Below the pieces are notes generated by a model. That model saw nothing but the letters and a program-made list of their open reading frames with translations. It did no database searches and was not told the origin of the DNA. Of a stretch of DNA of 44,883 bases, positions 36,364 through 43,469 are shown piece after piece. The stretch is taken from the NCBI GenBank assembly GCA_949289855.1, contig CASEPS010000011.1, forward strand, positions 1 to 44,883. The letters run 5' to 3'. How positions within the stretch are numbered: position 1 is the first letter of the stretch; every line of letters starts with the position of its first letter. This DNA comes from an uncultured Erysipelotrichaceae bacterium. GTDB lineage: Bacteria; Bacillota_I; Bacilli_A; Erysipelotrichales; Erysipelotrichaceae. Both the position numbers and the translations under genes were made by a program.

Positions 36364-37408
36364 CCTTTCCTGGTTCAAAAATCTTCTGATTTCCGATGAG
36401 CTTGTGCTCGATAGTGCAGCCGGTTATGTCAGCATAATCGGAATCGTACAATTTGAAGTTTTGCAGAACAGAATCGACTATCTCAATACTTCTGACCCGT
36501 GTGATTTCAGTGTTTTCCAGAATTGTGCCAAAACCCTCGAGTTTTATGAAGTTTTCAATGTTCACGTAGTTACATCCAGTAATGTTGGAATTGTATAATA
36601 ACGAATTAGATATTTCTATCTCGTTGTTATCCGACAATTTTACGAATTCAAGATGTGATTTGTTAATTTCCAAGGATTCTATATTTTCTAAGGTGATGTC
36701 TTTAATTTTGGAATTTGCTATTGCGTTTGTATAAACATTTTTGATTATTACTTTTCCTGTCAGTGTTGAGCCTTCTATTCTGCATTCATTCTTGTTTTCT
36801 TCGTATTCTTTCAATATTTCTATATCACCATCAAGTGTACTGTATATTGCCCATGCGCAGTATCCCAGATTAACATTCTTACGCAGCGTGCTTCGTACTG
36901 CCGATGAATTCAATTCAAGAACGCAATTATCAGTAATGGTTGATTTATCTAATACTCTTGCATATCCGCCGATGACAGCATTTCCGGTTATCATGCAACC
37001 ATCATCAACAATTGCTCTGTTTTTCACAATGGCATTGCCCTGGATCAGGGAATTACCGCCAACGACTGCATCATCCATTATCCGTGCATTTTCGGCAACT
37101 ATTGTACTGTCATAGACCCAGCACTTTCCTTTTTGATCGAGGTTTGCTTCTGATTCAATATAGCCACCGAGATCCCCTGGATTAACCCACTTGTTACGAA
37201 GATCTGTTGAACACAGCAATGGAGCAACCGGGTCGCCAAGATATTGCAGCGATCTTATTCTGTGCAGCTTCTTGCCACCAATTTCTAACGTATCGTCTTC
37301 AACGATTTCGTATTTTTTGCCAAGTGTTTTCCCTTTTTCGTAGTACATTTTCTTTTTGTCTTCTGCTTGTTCAAGCTTTTTGAAGATATCTGATTTTGTT
37401 ACGTTCAT
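36356..37408 (-). CDS. YdcK-like beta-helix protein, copy 3
   Basis: 350 residues. Head with charged helices, then the hallmark KLHRIRSLQYLGDP and NPGDLGGYIESEANLDQKG (about 53-100). Hexapeptide-like repeats run to near the C-terminus (DDAVVGGNSLIQGNAIVKNR and later leucine- and asparagine-rich strands). It is the intact relative of the frameshifted copy 2 and shares less with copy 1. GGGAGGTG lies 5 bases before the ATG at 37408; the frame further upstream lacks a site. One-gene cassette. Confidence 0.8.
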   Translation of the reverse strand: MNVTKSDIFKKLEQAEDKKKMYYEKGKTLGKKYEIVEDDTLEIGGKKLHRIRSLQYLGDPVAPLLCSTDLRNKWVNPGDLGGYIESEANLDQKGKCWVYDSTIVAENARIMDDAVVGGNSLIQGNAIVKNRAIVDDGCMITGNAVIGGYARVLDKSTITDNCVLELNSSAVRSTLRKNVNLGYCAWAIYSTLDGDIEILKEYEENKNECRIEGSTLTGKVIIKNVYTNAIANSKIKDITLENIESLEINKSHLEFVKLSDNNEIEISNSLLYNSNITGCNYVNIENFIKLEGFGTILENTEITRVRSIEIVDSVLQNFKLYDSDYADITGCTIEHKLIGNQKIFEPGKEV

Positions 37409-37440
37409 ATTCACCTCCCGATTCAATATATTTTCATCTT

Positions 37441-37563
37441 TACAACCGTCTGTTGTTTACACCTATATTATAGCTTATTCAAGCAGTATTTAACATCTTT
37501 TATTTACTCGTTTTTCGCTATTTTTAACTGTTTTTTTTCTATTATATTATACTAACTTTATTC
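37441..37563 (-). promoter_or_regulatory. Cassette promoter module of YdcK copy 3
   Basis: GAATAAAGTTAGTATAAT (ending at 37546), then AGCTATAATATAGG, then the ACAAC/GTTGT hairpin, in the same order and spacing as before 36014. Confidence 0.75.
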
Positions 37564-37659
37564 AGTTCGAAAAAGGGTGGGCAAAACAACAATTTGCATG
37601 TTGAGTTAATATCAGATGACTGCGTGTACATAGAGTATGACCAGCTGCGCACTCACCCC

Positions 37660-37815
37660 CATTCCAACAGGTTTATTAGATGAAATTCAGGTTCAAAACT
37701 CATTCCAACGGGTTTGGAGTGGTGATTCAGGAGCTTGAAACAACCAGTAAACCTGTTGAAATGGAATTTTATGACTCAGGCAGGTAATTAAATAGAGGTT
37801 AAACCTGTTGGAATG
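37660..37815. repeat. Cluster of the 15-bp motif
   Basis: Plus copies at 37660 and 37701, minus copies at 37749 and 37801. The 37701/37749 pair faces inward across 33 bases. Confidence 0.85.
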
Positions 37816-37859
37816 GGAGCGGGTTTGTGTGCCAAGAAAATCCTTTTGTCTACTGCTTA

Positions 37860-38102
37860 TCACTGATCTTTATTCTTCTTCCTTTCAGAAGGCAACGATT
37901 TCAACACGTCTATCCAATTGACATGCACAATATCACAGTATCTCTTGAATACATCCACGTCTATTGGATTCCGCCCGATTTCCCAGTAGTACACTGCCAC
38001 ATCACTTACTCCCAGTTGTGAAGCAATATTTACTCTTGTTATGTGGGCTTTCTTTCTGGCTAGTAATAAAGCACTTCCTATTTCCTCTCTGATTTCTGTC
38101 AT
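37860..38102 (-). CDS. Cro/CI-type HTH regulator
   Basis: 80 residues. A lambda-repressor-like helix-turn-helix spans about 10-60: LLLARKKAHITRVNIASQLG, VSDVAVYYWEIGRNPIDVDV. It has no extra domain, so it resembles small Cro-type regulators. It has its own promoter and AGAGG just before the ATG. It is a candidate regulator of the shared cassette promoter, which is inference. Confidence 0.85.
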   Translation of the reverse strand: MTEIREEIGSALLLARKKAHITRVNIASQLGVSDVAVYYWEIGRNPIDVDVFKRYCDIVHVNWIDVLKSLPSERKKNKDQ

Positions 38103-38113
38103 ATAGTCCTCTA

Positions 38114-38141
38114 TTTATACTTAGAATAGCAGAATTTACAA
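38114..38141 (-). promoter_or_regulatory. Promoter of the HTH gene
   Basis: TTGTAA and TATAAA with a 16-base spacer read leftward, ending about 12 bases before the ATG, so the untranslated leader is very short. Confidence 0.65.
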
Positions 38142-38168
38142 CATGAAAAAGAAGCCTTGTTCAGACTT
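38141..38168 (-). terminator. Weak terminator after the broken cassette gene
   Basis: GAAG pairs with CTTC around a longer loop and is followed leftward by TTTTTC. Confidence 0.45.
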
Positions 38169-38967
38169 CCTCTCTGAAAAACATGAAATTGTCGTAATCC
38201 CTTTTTGCACCTTTGAATCTCAACTCGTTTTCAGCATATGCATTTTGCTTGTCTCTCATCACCAAATAGGGAGCTTTGTACCCGTATGCACCGGCACCAC
38301 CGGTGAGGATGTTGTTGATGGACCAGGTGTCGCCATCTCTGCCGTTGTTGATGATCAGCCATACGCAGTCTTCTGATACACGGATGATTCTTCCTCCACC
38401 ATAAATGTCGAAGGTATCATAAATATCTTTTCCGGGAATATCAGACAGATTGATGCTTTCACCTTTATATTGATTTTCAGTAGTGCTGATAGCTTTTTCA
38501 AGATCTTTCAGTGCTTTCTGCATATCTGCTTCTGCTTCTTTTACCATTCTTCTCAACAGTTTTTCCTCGCAATAGTCTACCATGATCTTTTTGCCACGAT
38601 CTGTTTCGGAAAGATCTTTTGCTTTGACCCAATACCATTCTTCTGAGCCAGCCCCGAAAGAAAAGCCATCTGAATCGTGGTAAAAACTGGAAACAACCAT
38701 ATACGGGATATCGTCTTTCTCAAATGTATGTCCACGCACTGGCTTACCAGCAAAACCACCTTCAGCCGGGAAGGCAAATGTTTTGTAGTTCTTGTTCTCT
38801 TCTTCCTGCTTTCATCTTTTCTTTTCGGCTATCATTCTGCTTCGATCTGGATTGATGTCCTTTTCAATCTTTTCGTCCAGTTCTTCTACCAGCTTGTACA
38901 TTTTCTGATATTCCTCTGTTGTCCGGATGGAATGAAGTTTAATTTCGAGTTCAGTTAATGGTCTCAT
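38161..38967 (-). pseudogene. Cassette gene split by an in-frame TGA
   Basis: The first 51 codons (LTELEIKLHSIRTTEEYQKM...) end at a TGA at 38812-38814. The same frame then continues at once with KQEEENKNYKTFAFPAEGG and about 190 more residues, with no other stop until 38161. There is no good start for the second part: its first candidate is a GTG at 38739 without a ribosome site. The simplest reading is one gene of about 268 codons broken by a single nonsense change. The head is shared with the gene at 33824-34504; the body (WYWVKAKDLSETDRGKK, VSEDCVWLIINNGRDGD) is not recognised. It overlaps the RYYLSDT gene by 17 bases. Confidence 0.8.
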
Positions 38968-39352
38968 TTTCTGTTTCCTTTCTATTAATATAATTATCAG
39001 TGTATTTGACAGCACATCTGCATATTGTCTCCGCCACAGCACTGCCAGGCGTAGTCCAGGCACTGTACACCGTTCCATTTTCAATGAATATCTTCTGATG
39101 CCGGTAGCCACGTCTTATGGATGTTGCCACATTGTTTCCGTCTTCGTCTGTATACTGACATTGCTTTATCATTCCATGAGGTGTATACAAAACAACACGT
39201 TTCAGATCTATGATCTGTCTTAACCCATCAATTCCGAAGTAATATCGTTTTGTTTTTGTTCTTGGATTGACATATGGATATATCATCGCCTTATCAACAA
39301 GCATCTGTACCTGCTCATCTGTTATTTTTGTGCCTGACAGATAATATTTCAT
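38951..39352 (-). CDS. RYYLSDT-family cassette protein, copy 2
   Basis: 133 residues starting MKYYLSGTKITDEQVQMLV and continuing NPRTKTKRYYFGIDGLRQII, CQYTDEDGNN, HQKIFIENGTVYSAWTTPGS. It is close to copy 1 throughout. The start at 39352 was chosen because copy 1 has the same GAAAGGAAA leader but ATA where an upstream ATG occurs here. Function unknown. It begins an operon with the split gene downstream. Confidence 0.72.
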   Translation of the reverse strand: MKYYLSGTKITDEQVQMLVDKAMIYPYVNPRTKTKRYYFGIDGLRQIIDLKRVVLYTPHGMIKQCQYTDEDGNNVATSIRRGYRHQKIFIENGTVYSAWTTPGSAVAETICRCAVKYTDNYINRKETENETIN

Positions 39353-39381
39353 AACCAGCATTTTCCTTTCTTTGCAGACAG

Positions 39382-39503
39382 TTACAACTGTCTGTTGTAT
39401 GCATTTATATTATAGCGTATTTATGCGTATTTGCTACATTTATGTTGCTGTTTTTCATTATTTTTAACGAGTTTTTCAGTATTGTATTATACTAACTTTA
39501 TTC
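39382..39503 (-). promoter_or_regulatory. Cassette promoter module of RYYLSDT copy 2
   Basis: GAATAAAGTTAGTATAAT (ending at 39486), then CGCTATAATATA, then ACAAC/GTTGT, matching the other modules. CTCCCC lies about 20 bases upstream of the -10. Confidence 0.75.
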
Positions 39504-39624
39504 TGTGAAGAGGGGAGAAGTATATATGAATTCGCATACACCAACAGGCTCGTCTCAGATAGCCAGCTGATGATCCTGCAGTCGGATTGCATTATGCCGG
39601 GCATCAAGTCATAAAATCATGATA
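39504..39624. other. Short spacer with a decayed 15-bp motif
   Basis: Only a remnant of the motif (CACCAACAGGCT, near 39540) is seen between this promoter and the next cassette's terminator. No gene. Confidence 0.5.
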
Positions 39625-39650
39625 AGAAAAACCAGGATGTTATTCCTGGT
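39625..39650 (-). terminator. Terminator of RYYLSDT copy 3
   Basis: ACCAGG and CCTGGT pair around an 8-base loop and are followed leftward by TTTTTC. Confidence 0.8.
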
Positions 39651-39687
39651 CATCTATATATTCTTCCCAAGTGTCTATGATTGCTTC

Positions 39688-40521
39688 TTATTTCAGACTA
39701 TCCCAATAGTCCTGAATAGTTGCTTTGTATTCTTCTTCATACTTTTTCATGTTAGGTTCAATGACACCCATCTCTCTTATTTTATGATTCATTTTTTTGT
39801 AATATAGGAAGCCATCTGAGAACCAGATGTCATCACCTTGAATTTCAATATATGTATAATGGCCAGCTTTATAGATAATAATCTTTTCGGCTTTAATAAA
39901 GGATTCAACTACATTATCATTAAGAATCAGAATTTTAGCATTATCAAATTCTAATTCTTTCTTATATTCATTTTTGAAAGCATTTTTGCCGATTTTGATA
40001 TATGCGGGATAATATTCATTATATGCGCATACATTTTCAAACATCAAATAGCTTATTTTTCGTATAATCTGTCCATTTTTCTCTTCGACAGAATAGACAC
40101 GCAAATAATCATCCACGCAGATGCCAAGGAACAAGCTTTTGGAATCCTCGTATTCTTCCTCTTCTTTTTTAACGTAATCTATAGAGCGGTTTGCGATGGT
40201 TTCTGCTATAGCACTTCCAGGATTAGTCCATGCGCTGTATATAATGCCATTTTCAATGAATATGTTCAGATGGCGATGACCACGTTTGACAAAAGTAATT
40301 ACCTTATCTCCATTTTCATCAAAATACTGACATTTTCTGTATTGTTTAGATAAATTGATTGGCCAGAAATGCAGATCAATGATCTCTCTAAGTCCGTAGT
40401 TGGTGAAATAATAACGTTTTACATTTGTCTTTGGATTTATCTGTTGTCTTATCACCTGGTGGTCGACAAGTATATGTATTTGTTCTTCTGTCAGCTTAGT
40501 GTCTGATTTGTAGTATCTCAT
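39688..40521 (-). CDS. RYYLSDT-family protein, copy 3, with extra domain
   Basis: 277 residues. The first 125 match the shorter copies (MRYYKSDTKLTEEQIHILV, NPKTNVKRYYFTNYGLREII, LNIFIENGIIYSAWTNPGS). The added C-terminal 150 residues are strand-rich and aromatic (SLFLGICVDDYLRVYSVEE, ILILNDNVVESFIKAEKIII) and are not recognised. The ribosome site is 17 bases away, but a 5-codon frame (MVTAV, ATG at 40535) begins there and its TGA overlaps this start, so translation is probably coupled. One-gene cassette. Confidence 0.72.
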   Translation of the reverse strand: MRYYKSDTKLTEEQIHILVDHQVIRQQINPKTNVKRYYFTNYGLREIIDLHFWPINLSKQYRKCQYFDENGDKVITFVKRGHRHLNIFIENGIIYSAWTNPGSAIAETIANRSIDYVKKEEEEYEDSKSLFLGICVDDYLRVYSVEEKNGQIIRKISYLMFENVCAYNEYYPAYIKIGKNAFKNEYKKELEFDNAKILILNDNVVESFIKAEKIIIYKAGHYTYIEIQGDDIWFSDGFLYYKKMNHKIREMGVIEPNMKKYEEEYKATIQDYWDSLK

Positions 40522-40603
40522 ACCGCTGTTACCATTTATACCCTTTCTTTTTCTGATTCAATTCAGCATTGAATTTTCTTTATATATCGTTAATTTGTGA
40601 CAT

Positions 40604-40723
40604 ACAACTGTCTGTTGCTTACGTGTATAATATAGCATAATCAAGCTGCTTTTTCTATGTATAAAATGCATTTTCTTATTAATTTTAATGACTTTTTATC
40701 AATGTATTATACTAACTTTATTT
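40604..40723 (-). promoter_or_regulatory. Cassette promoter module of RYYLSDT copy 3
   Basis: AATAAAGTTAGTATAAT (ending at 40706), a second -10-like TATATTATAC region and a GCAAC/GTTGT-type hairpin. CTCCCC lies about 19 bases upstream of the -10. Confidence 0.7.
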
Positions 40724-40800
40724 GCGACTAGGGGAGGGATGTATATGTTTTACCTATGCCTCTGAAGCCTGCATTTTGCAGTGAGAGCTGCTGGAATGAA

Positions 40801-40833
40801 AAAAAAACAGGCACTTATGTATTTAGTACCTGT
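40801..40833 (-). terminator. Terminator of CRISPR transcript 1
   Basis: ACAGGTACT pairs with AGTGCCTGT, with a run of T after it in the leftward direction. It lies 47 bases beyond the leader-distal repeat. Confidence 0.8.
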
Positions 40834-40879
40834 CAGCAATCTTCACATTTAATTTTCTTTTCTTTTTGCAGCTGCTTGT

Positions 40880-41151
40880 CTGTTATCCCTACATACGTGG
40901 GTTAAATGAAATCATGAATTCTGCTGGAGCGGATGAATTCACTGTTATTCCCACATATGTGAGTTAAACTGTGTGTCCTTAGTGTGACAACAAAGATCTC
41001 CTGTTATCCCCACATGCGTGGGTTAAACTTTTTATTCATCAGAATCTCAGCGATCAGATCCCTGTTATCCCCAAATGCGTGGGTTAAACTACGGATGTAA
41101 GCGTCAACTGTTTTAGGTTTACACTGTTATCCCCAAATGCGTGGGTTAAAC
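40880..41151 (-). CRISPR. CRISPR array 1, type I-E-like, 5 repeats
   Basis: Five 28-bp repeats start at 40880, 40942, 41001, 41062 and 41124. The spacers are 34, 31, 33 and 34 bases. In the leftward sense the repeat begins GTTTAACCCACGCA, has the hairpin CCCACGCATGTGGG and ends GGGGATAACAG, closely like type I-E repeats. The leftmost repeats are the most diverged, which marks that side as leader-distal. The conserved flank on the right is the leader. No cas genes occur in the window, so the array relies on genes elsewhere or is inactive. Confidence 0.88.
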
Positions 41152-41301
41152 ACTAAATCACGCGTTTTCTCCACGTATGGGTGTATCTGCATTGACCAAC
41201 ATCTAAACCGAGATGATGTCGCTTGCAGATATTTTGTTTGTATCAATACACGTCATGCGTATTAACGATACTGGCTGATAACTTTGCCTGTTACTATTAT
41301 A
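41152..41301 (-). ncRNA. Structured leader of CRISPR array 1
   Basis: About 140 bases between an extended -10 (TGATATAAT at 41296-41304) and the first repeat. Two stem-loops are visible: one at 41240-41271 (GTATC/GATAC outer, AATACGC/GTGTATT inner, loop ATGAC) and one at 41185-41230 (ATCTGCA/TGCAGAT outer, CATCT/AGATG inner). Both are present in the leader of array 2 with compensatory changes. Confidence 0.8.
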
Positions 41302-41320
41302 TCATTTTTTACTCGAAAAC

Positions 41321-41349
41321 TTGCTCCTGATTTGTTTTCTTATTATTAT
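41321..41349 (+). promoter_or_regulatory. Rightward promoter into motif block A
   Basis: TTGCTC and TATTAT with 17 bases between them, back-to-back with the CRISPR leader promoter. The same arrangement recurs at array 2. Confidence 0.55.
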
Positions 41350-41373
41350 AATTTCTTTTCCGTTTTTTTGCTA

Positions 41374-41820
41374 TCGACTGCCATTAGAGCGGCAGAGGCA
41401 CTCCTTTCATTCCAACGGGTTTGGAGCTGGGCAATTGTAGTCGAGATTATTTAGGAAATATCTGGAGAAGTTTGATTAACCCGTTTCAACAGGTTTGAAA
41501 GGTATTTAACGCCTGATTTTAACTTATGAAACCTGTTGGAATGAATTAAATGTGCATCAGGAGAGCTGGTAAAGCTGTTGGAATGAGATTTTTCAGACTC
41601 AGGTGGATATTCAAGCATAGGTAAAATCTGTTGGAATGAGATTAAGTATAAACTTGTCGCGTTTTGGCGCCTAAAAGATATGCTGGTGATGCTGTTGAGA
41701 TGAGGCATGATATTAGTTTGGATCTGAGTTTTTCCGTTTCAACAGGTTTAAGCTGCAAAACAGTAATACTTCAGTAACACTTAGTTGAGAATCTCATAAA
41801 ATTTGAAACCTGTTGAAATG
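41374..41820. repeat. Motif block A
   Basis: Begins with the header CGACTGCCATTAGAG. 15-bp motif copies: plus at 41408, 41481, 41734; minus at 41529, 41570, 41622, 41805; a decayed copy at about 41689. The pair 41481/41529 faces inward across 32 bases. Reading frames here cross the repeats and lack ribosome sites; no gene is credited. Confidence 0.85.
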
Positions 41821-41973
41821 TGGCCTTGCCACTCAGAATGCTGAAGGAGTGCAGCTGACAAGATGCAAATTCATTATTTTTCACTATTTTTCTCTAAATA
41901 CAGATCAATTGCGAATTTGATTTGTTCTGTACCAGCTGCGAAAAGATGCAGGATATCCTTGCTGCAAGATAAG

Positions 41974-42447
41974 CTGTTCCAACAGGTTTCGTATAGGAGG
42001 AGCTGCTTCAGTTTATGCATTCCAACAGGTTTAAGCTGGTGTGCAGCGGGTGCATATTCAGAAAACAGCTGGCTTTCAGGAGAAAGTATAATCAGGGAAA
42101 CATTGCTGACCTGATCTAGATCTGACTTTTTTCATTTCAACGGGTTTGGGATACATCCGACGCGGTATCCGAACTAGTGAACCTGTTGAAATAAGAAAAA
42201 ATGATGTGCTGGAAACAATCGGGAACAATTAGAGAAACTCCATTAACTCATTCCAACAGGTTTGAAACGACTCAGGTGCCTGCTTTTTTCGACAAAACCT
42301 GTTGGAATGGGAATTTGTACAAATCTGATCTGGTAAGGAGAAACTGGTGAAACAAAGGTGCCTTTGTAAAAGTGGATAAAATGGATTTTATAATAAGTTT
42401 GTCGTATTTTGGTGACTATCTCAGATGCTGGTAAACCTGTTGGAATG
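41974..42447. repeat. Motif block B
   Basis: Plus copies at 41974, 42018, 42133 and 42249; minus at 42179, 42294 and 42432. The two inward pairs (42133/42179 and 42249/42294) have 31- and 30-base interiors. Confidence 0.85.
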
Positions 42448-42690
42448 AAACAGGACCCAGGTTTTATCTAGTTGTTGTAAATACAGCTGACATAATACGC
42501 ATGTCAGCATGGATAACAGCTGTAGTTCGGATCTACCGTATGTGACCACTTTGTTAACTGACGAACTTTTCTGATGTACATTCAGCAGATTCTTGGTTCT
42601 TTTCCTGGTTTATTTCGATCTTATTATCTGGTCTTTAAGTTAACTATGACCGGCTGCCATGAGGGAGGAAGTGCACGTAGTCAAAGCTGC
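42448..42690. other. Spacer between motif blocks B and C
   Basis: No gene. Contains a perfect 8-bp hairpin (GCTGACAT/ATGTCAGC, about 42487-42510) and, before block C, an AT-rich stretch ending GTTAACTATGACCGGCTGCC, the block header. Confidence 0.5.
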
Positions 42691-42908
42691 CATTTCAACG
42701 GGTTTCGCAGATGACTGCAGCGGGTTCTGTGCTGGTAAAGCTGTTGGAGCAAGAAGAGTGATGTATTGCACAGGAGTAGGGCTGTTTAGAAAAGCTCCAT
42801 TCATTCATTTCAACAGGTTTAACCTGGATCAGGGATAAATGAAACCTGTTGGAATGAAAAAATATAACTGGCGTCTTGCTCAGGTGAGCTGGCAAACCTG
42901 TTGGAACG
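42691..42908. repeat. Motif block C
   Basis: Plus copies at 42691 and 42806; minus at 42735, 42841 and 42893. The 42806/42841 pair has a 20-base interior. Confidence 0.85.
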
Positions 42909-42921
42909 AATTGATAAAGAA

Positions 42922-42950
42922 ACAAAAAAGGCACATTCTGCGTTGTGCCT
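42922..42950 (-). terminator. Terminator of CRISPR transcript 2
   Basis: AGGCAC and GTGCCT pair around a 10-base loop, followed leftward by TTTTTTG, 24 bases beyond the last repeat. Confidence 0.8.
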
Positions 42951-42973
42951 GATAAACGATTTATTTTTGCTTT

Positions 42974-43246
42974 CCGTTATTCCCGTATGCGTTGGTTCAC
43001 CGTGAAGGTGAATCAACTCTAAATTTCCAACCATCCTGTTATTCCTACATGCGTGGGTTAAACAATATGCTTGTCCATAAATTGGTTTACACTTACCTGT
43101 TATCCCCACATATGTGGGTTTTACGATCAATCGTTTGATACGAGCACCCATTTTTCCCTGTTATCCCCACATATGTGAGTTTTACGGAAGCCCATTTTTG
43201 GTGACATTCACTTTGATCCTGTTATCCCCACATATGTGGGTTTTAC
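42974..43246 (-). CRISPR. CRISPR array 2, type I-E-like, 5 repeats
   Basis: Five 28-bp repeats start at 42974, 43036, 43097, 43158 and 43219, with spacers of 34, 33, 33 and 33 bases, a regular 61-62-base period. The three right-hand repeats are nearly identical (GTAAAACCCACATATGTGG in the leftward sense) and the leftmost is decayed, again placing the leader on the right. The repeat differs slightly from array 1. No spacer is shared with array 1. Confidence 0.9.
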
Positions 43247-43396
43247 ACTAAACCATGAGCTTTATCCACGTATGTGTGTATCTGCATTGACCAATGTTTA
43301 AACTGAAACAATGTCGTTTGCAGATATTTTGTTTGTATCAATGCACGTCATGCGCATTAGCGATACTGGCCGATAACTTAGCCTGTAGATATTATA
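43247..43396 (-). ncRNA. Structured leader of CRISPR array 2
   Basis: Aligns along its length with the leader of array 1. -10 TATAAT at 43391-43396 in TGATATAAT. Stem-loop 1 at 43335-43366 (GTATC/GATAC, AATGCGC/GTGCATT, loop ATGAC). Stem-loop 2 at 43280-43325 (ATCTGCA/TGCAGAT, TGTTT/AAACA). Confidence 0.8.
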
Positions 43397-43430
43397 TCAT
43401 TTTCACCGGTTGTTTCATGTGTGCTTTCTA

Positions 43431-43460
43431 TTGTTCTTAGCATTAACATTCTAATATTAT
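43431..43460 (+). promoter_or_regulatory. Rightward promoter into motif block D
   Basis: TTGTTC and TATTAT with 18 bases between them, at the same place relative to the leader as the promoter before block A. Confidence 0.5.
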
Positions 43461-43469
43461 AGGTTTCAA

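Noticed and set aside
41164-41186. An extra leader-proximal CRISPR repeat in leader 1
   Set aside because: It shares only the CCACGTATGG hairpin with the repeat and lies 38 bases from the next one, not 61; the same element in leader 2 shows it belongs to the leader.
41451-41708. An 85-codon leftward frame in motif block A
   Set aside because: The frame is made of motif copies and intervals, with no ribosome site.
42819-43151. A 110-codon leftward frame across the second CRISPR array
   Set aside because: It reads through CRISPR repeats, a terminator and motif copies; no ribosome site or protein-like pattern.
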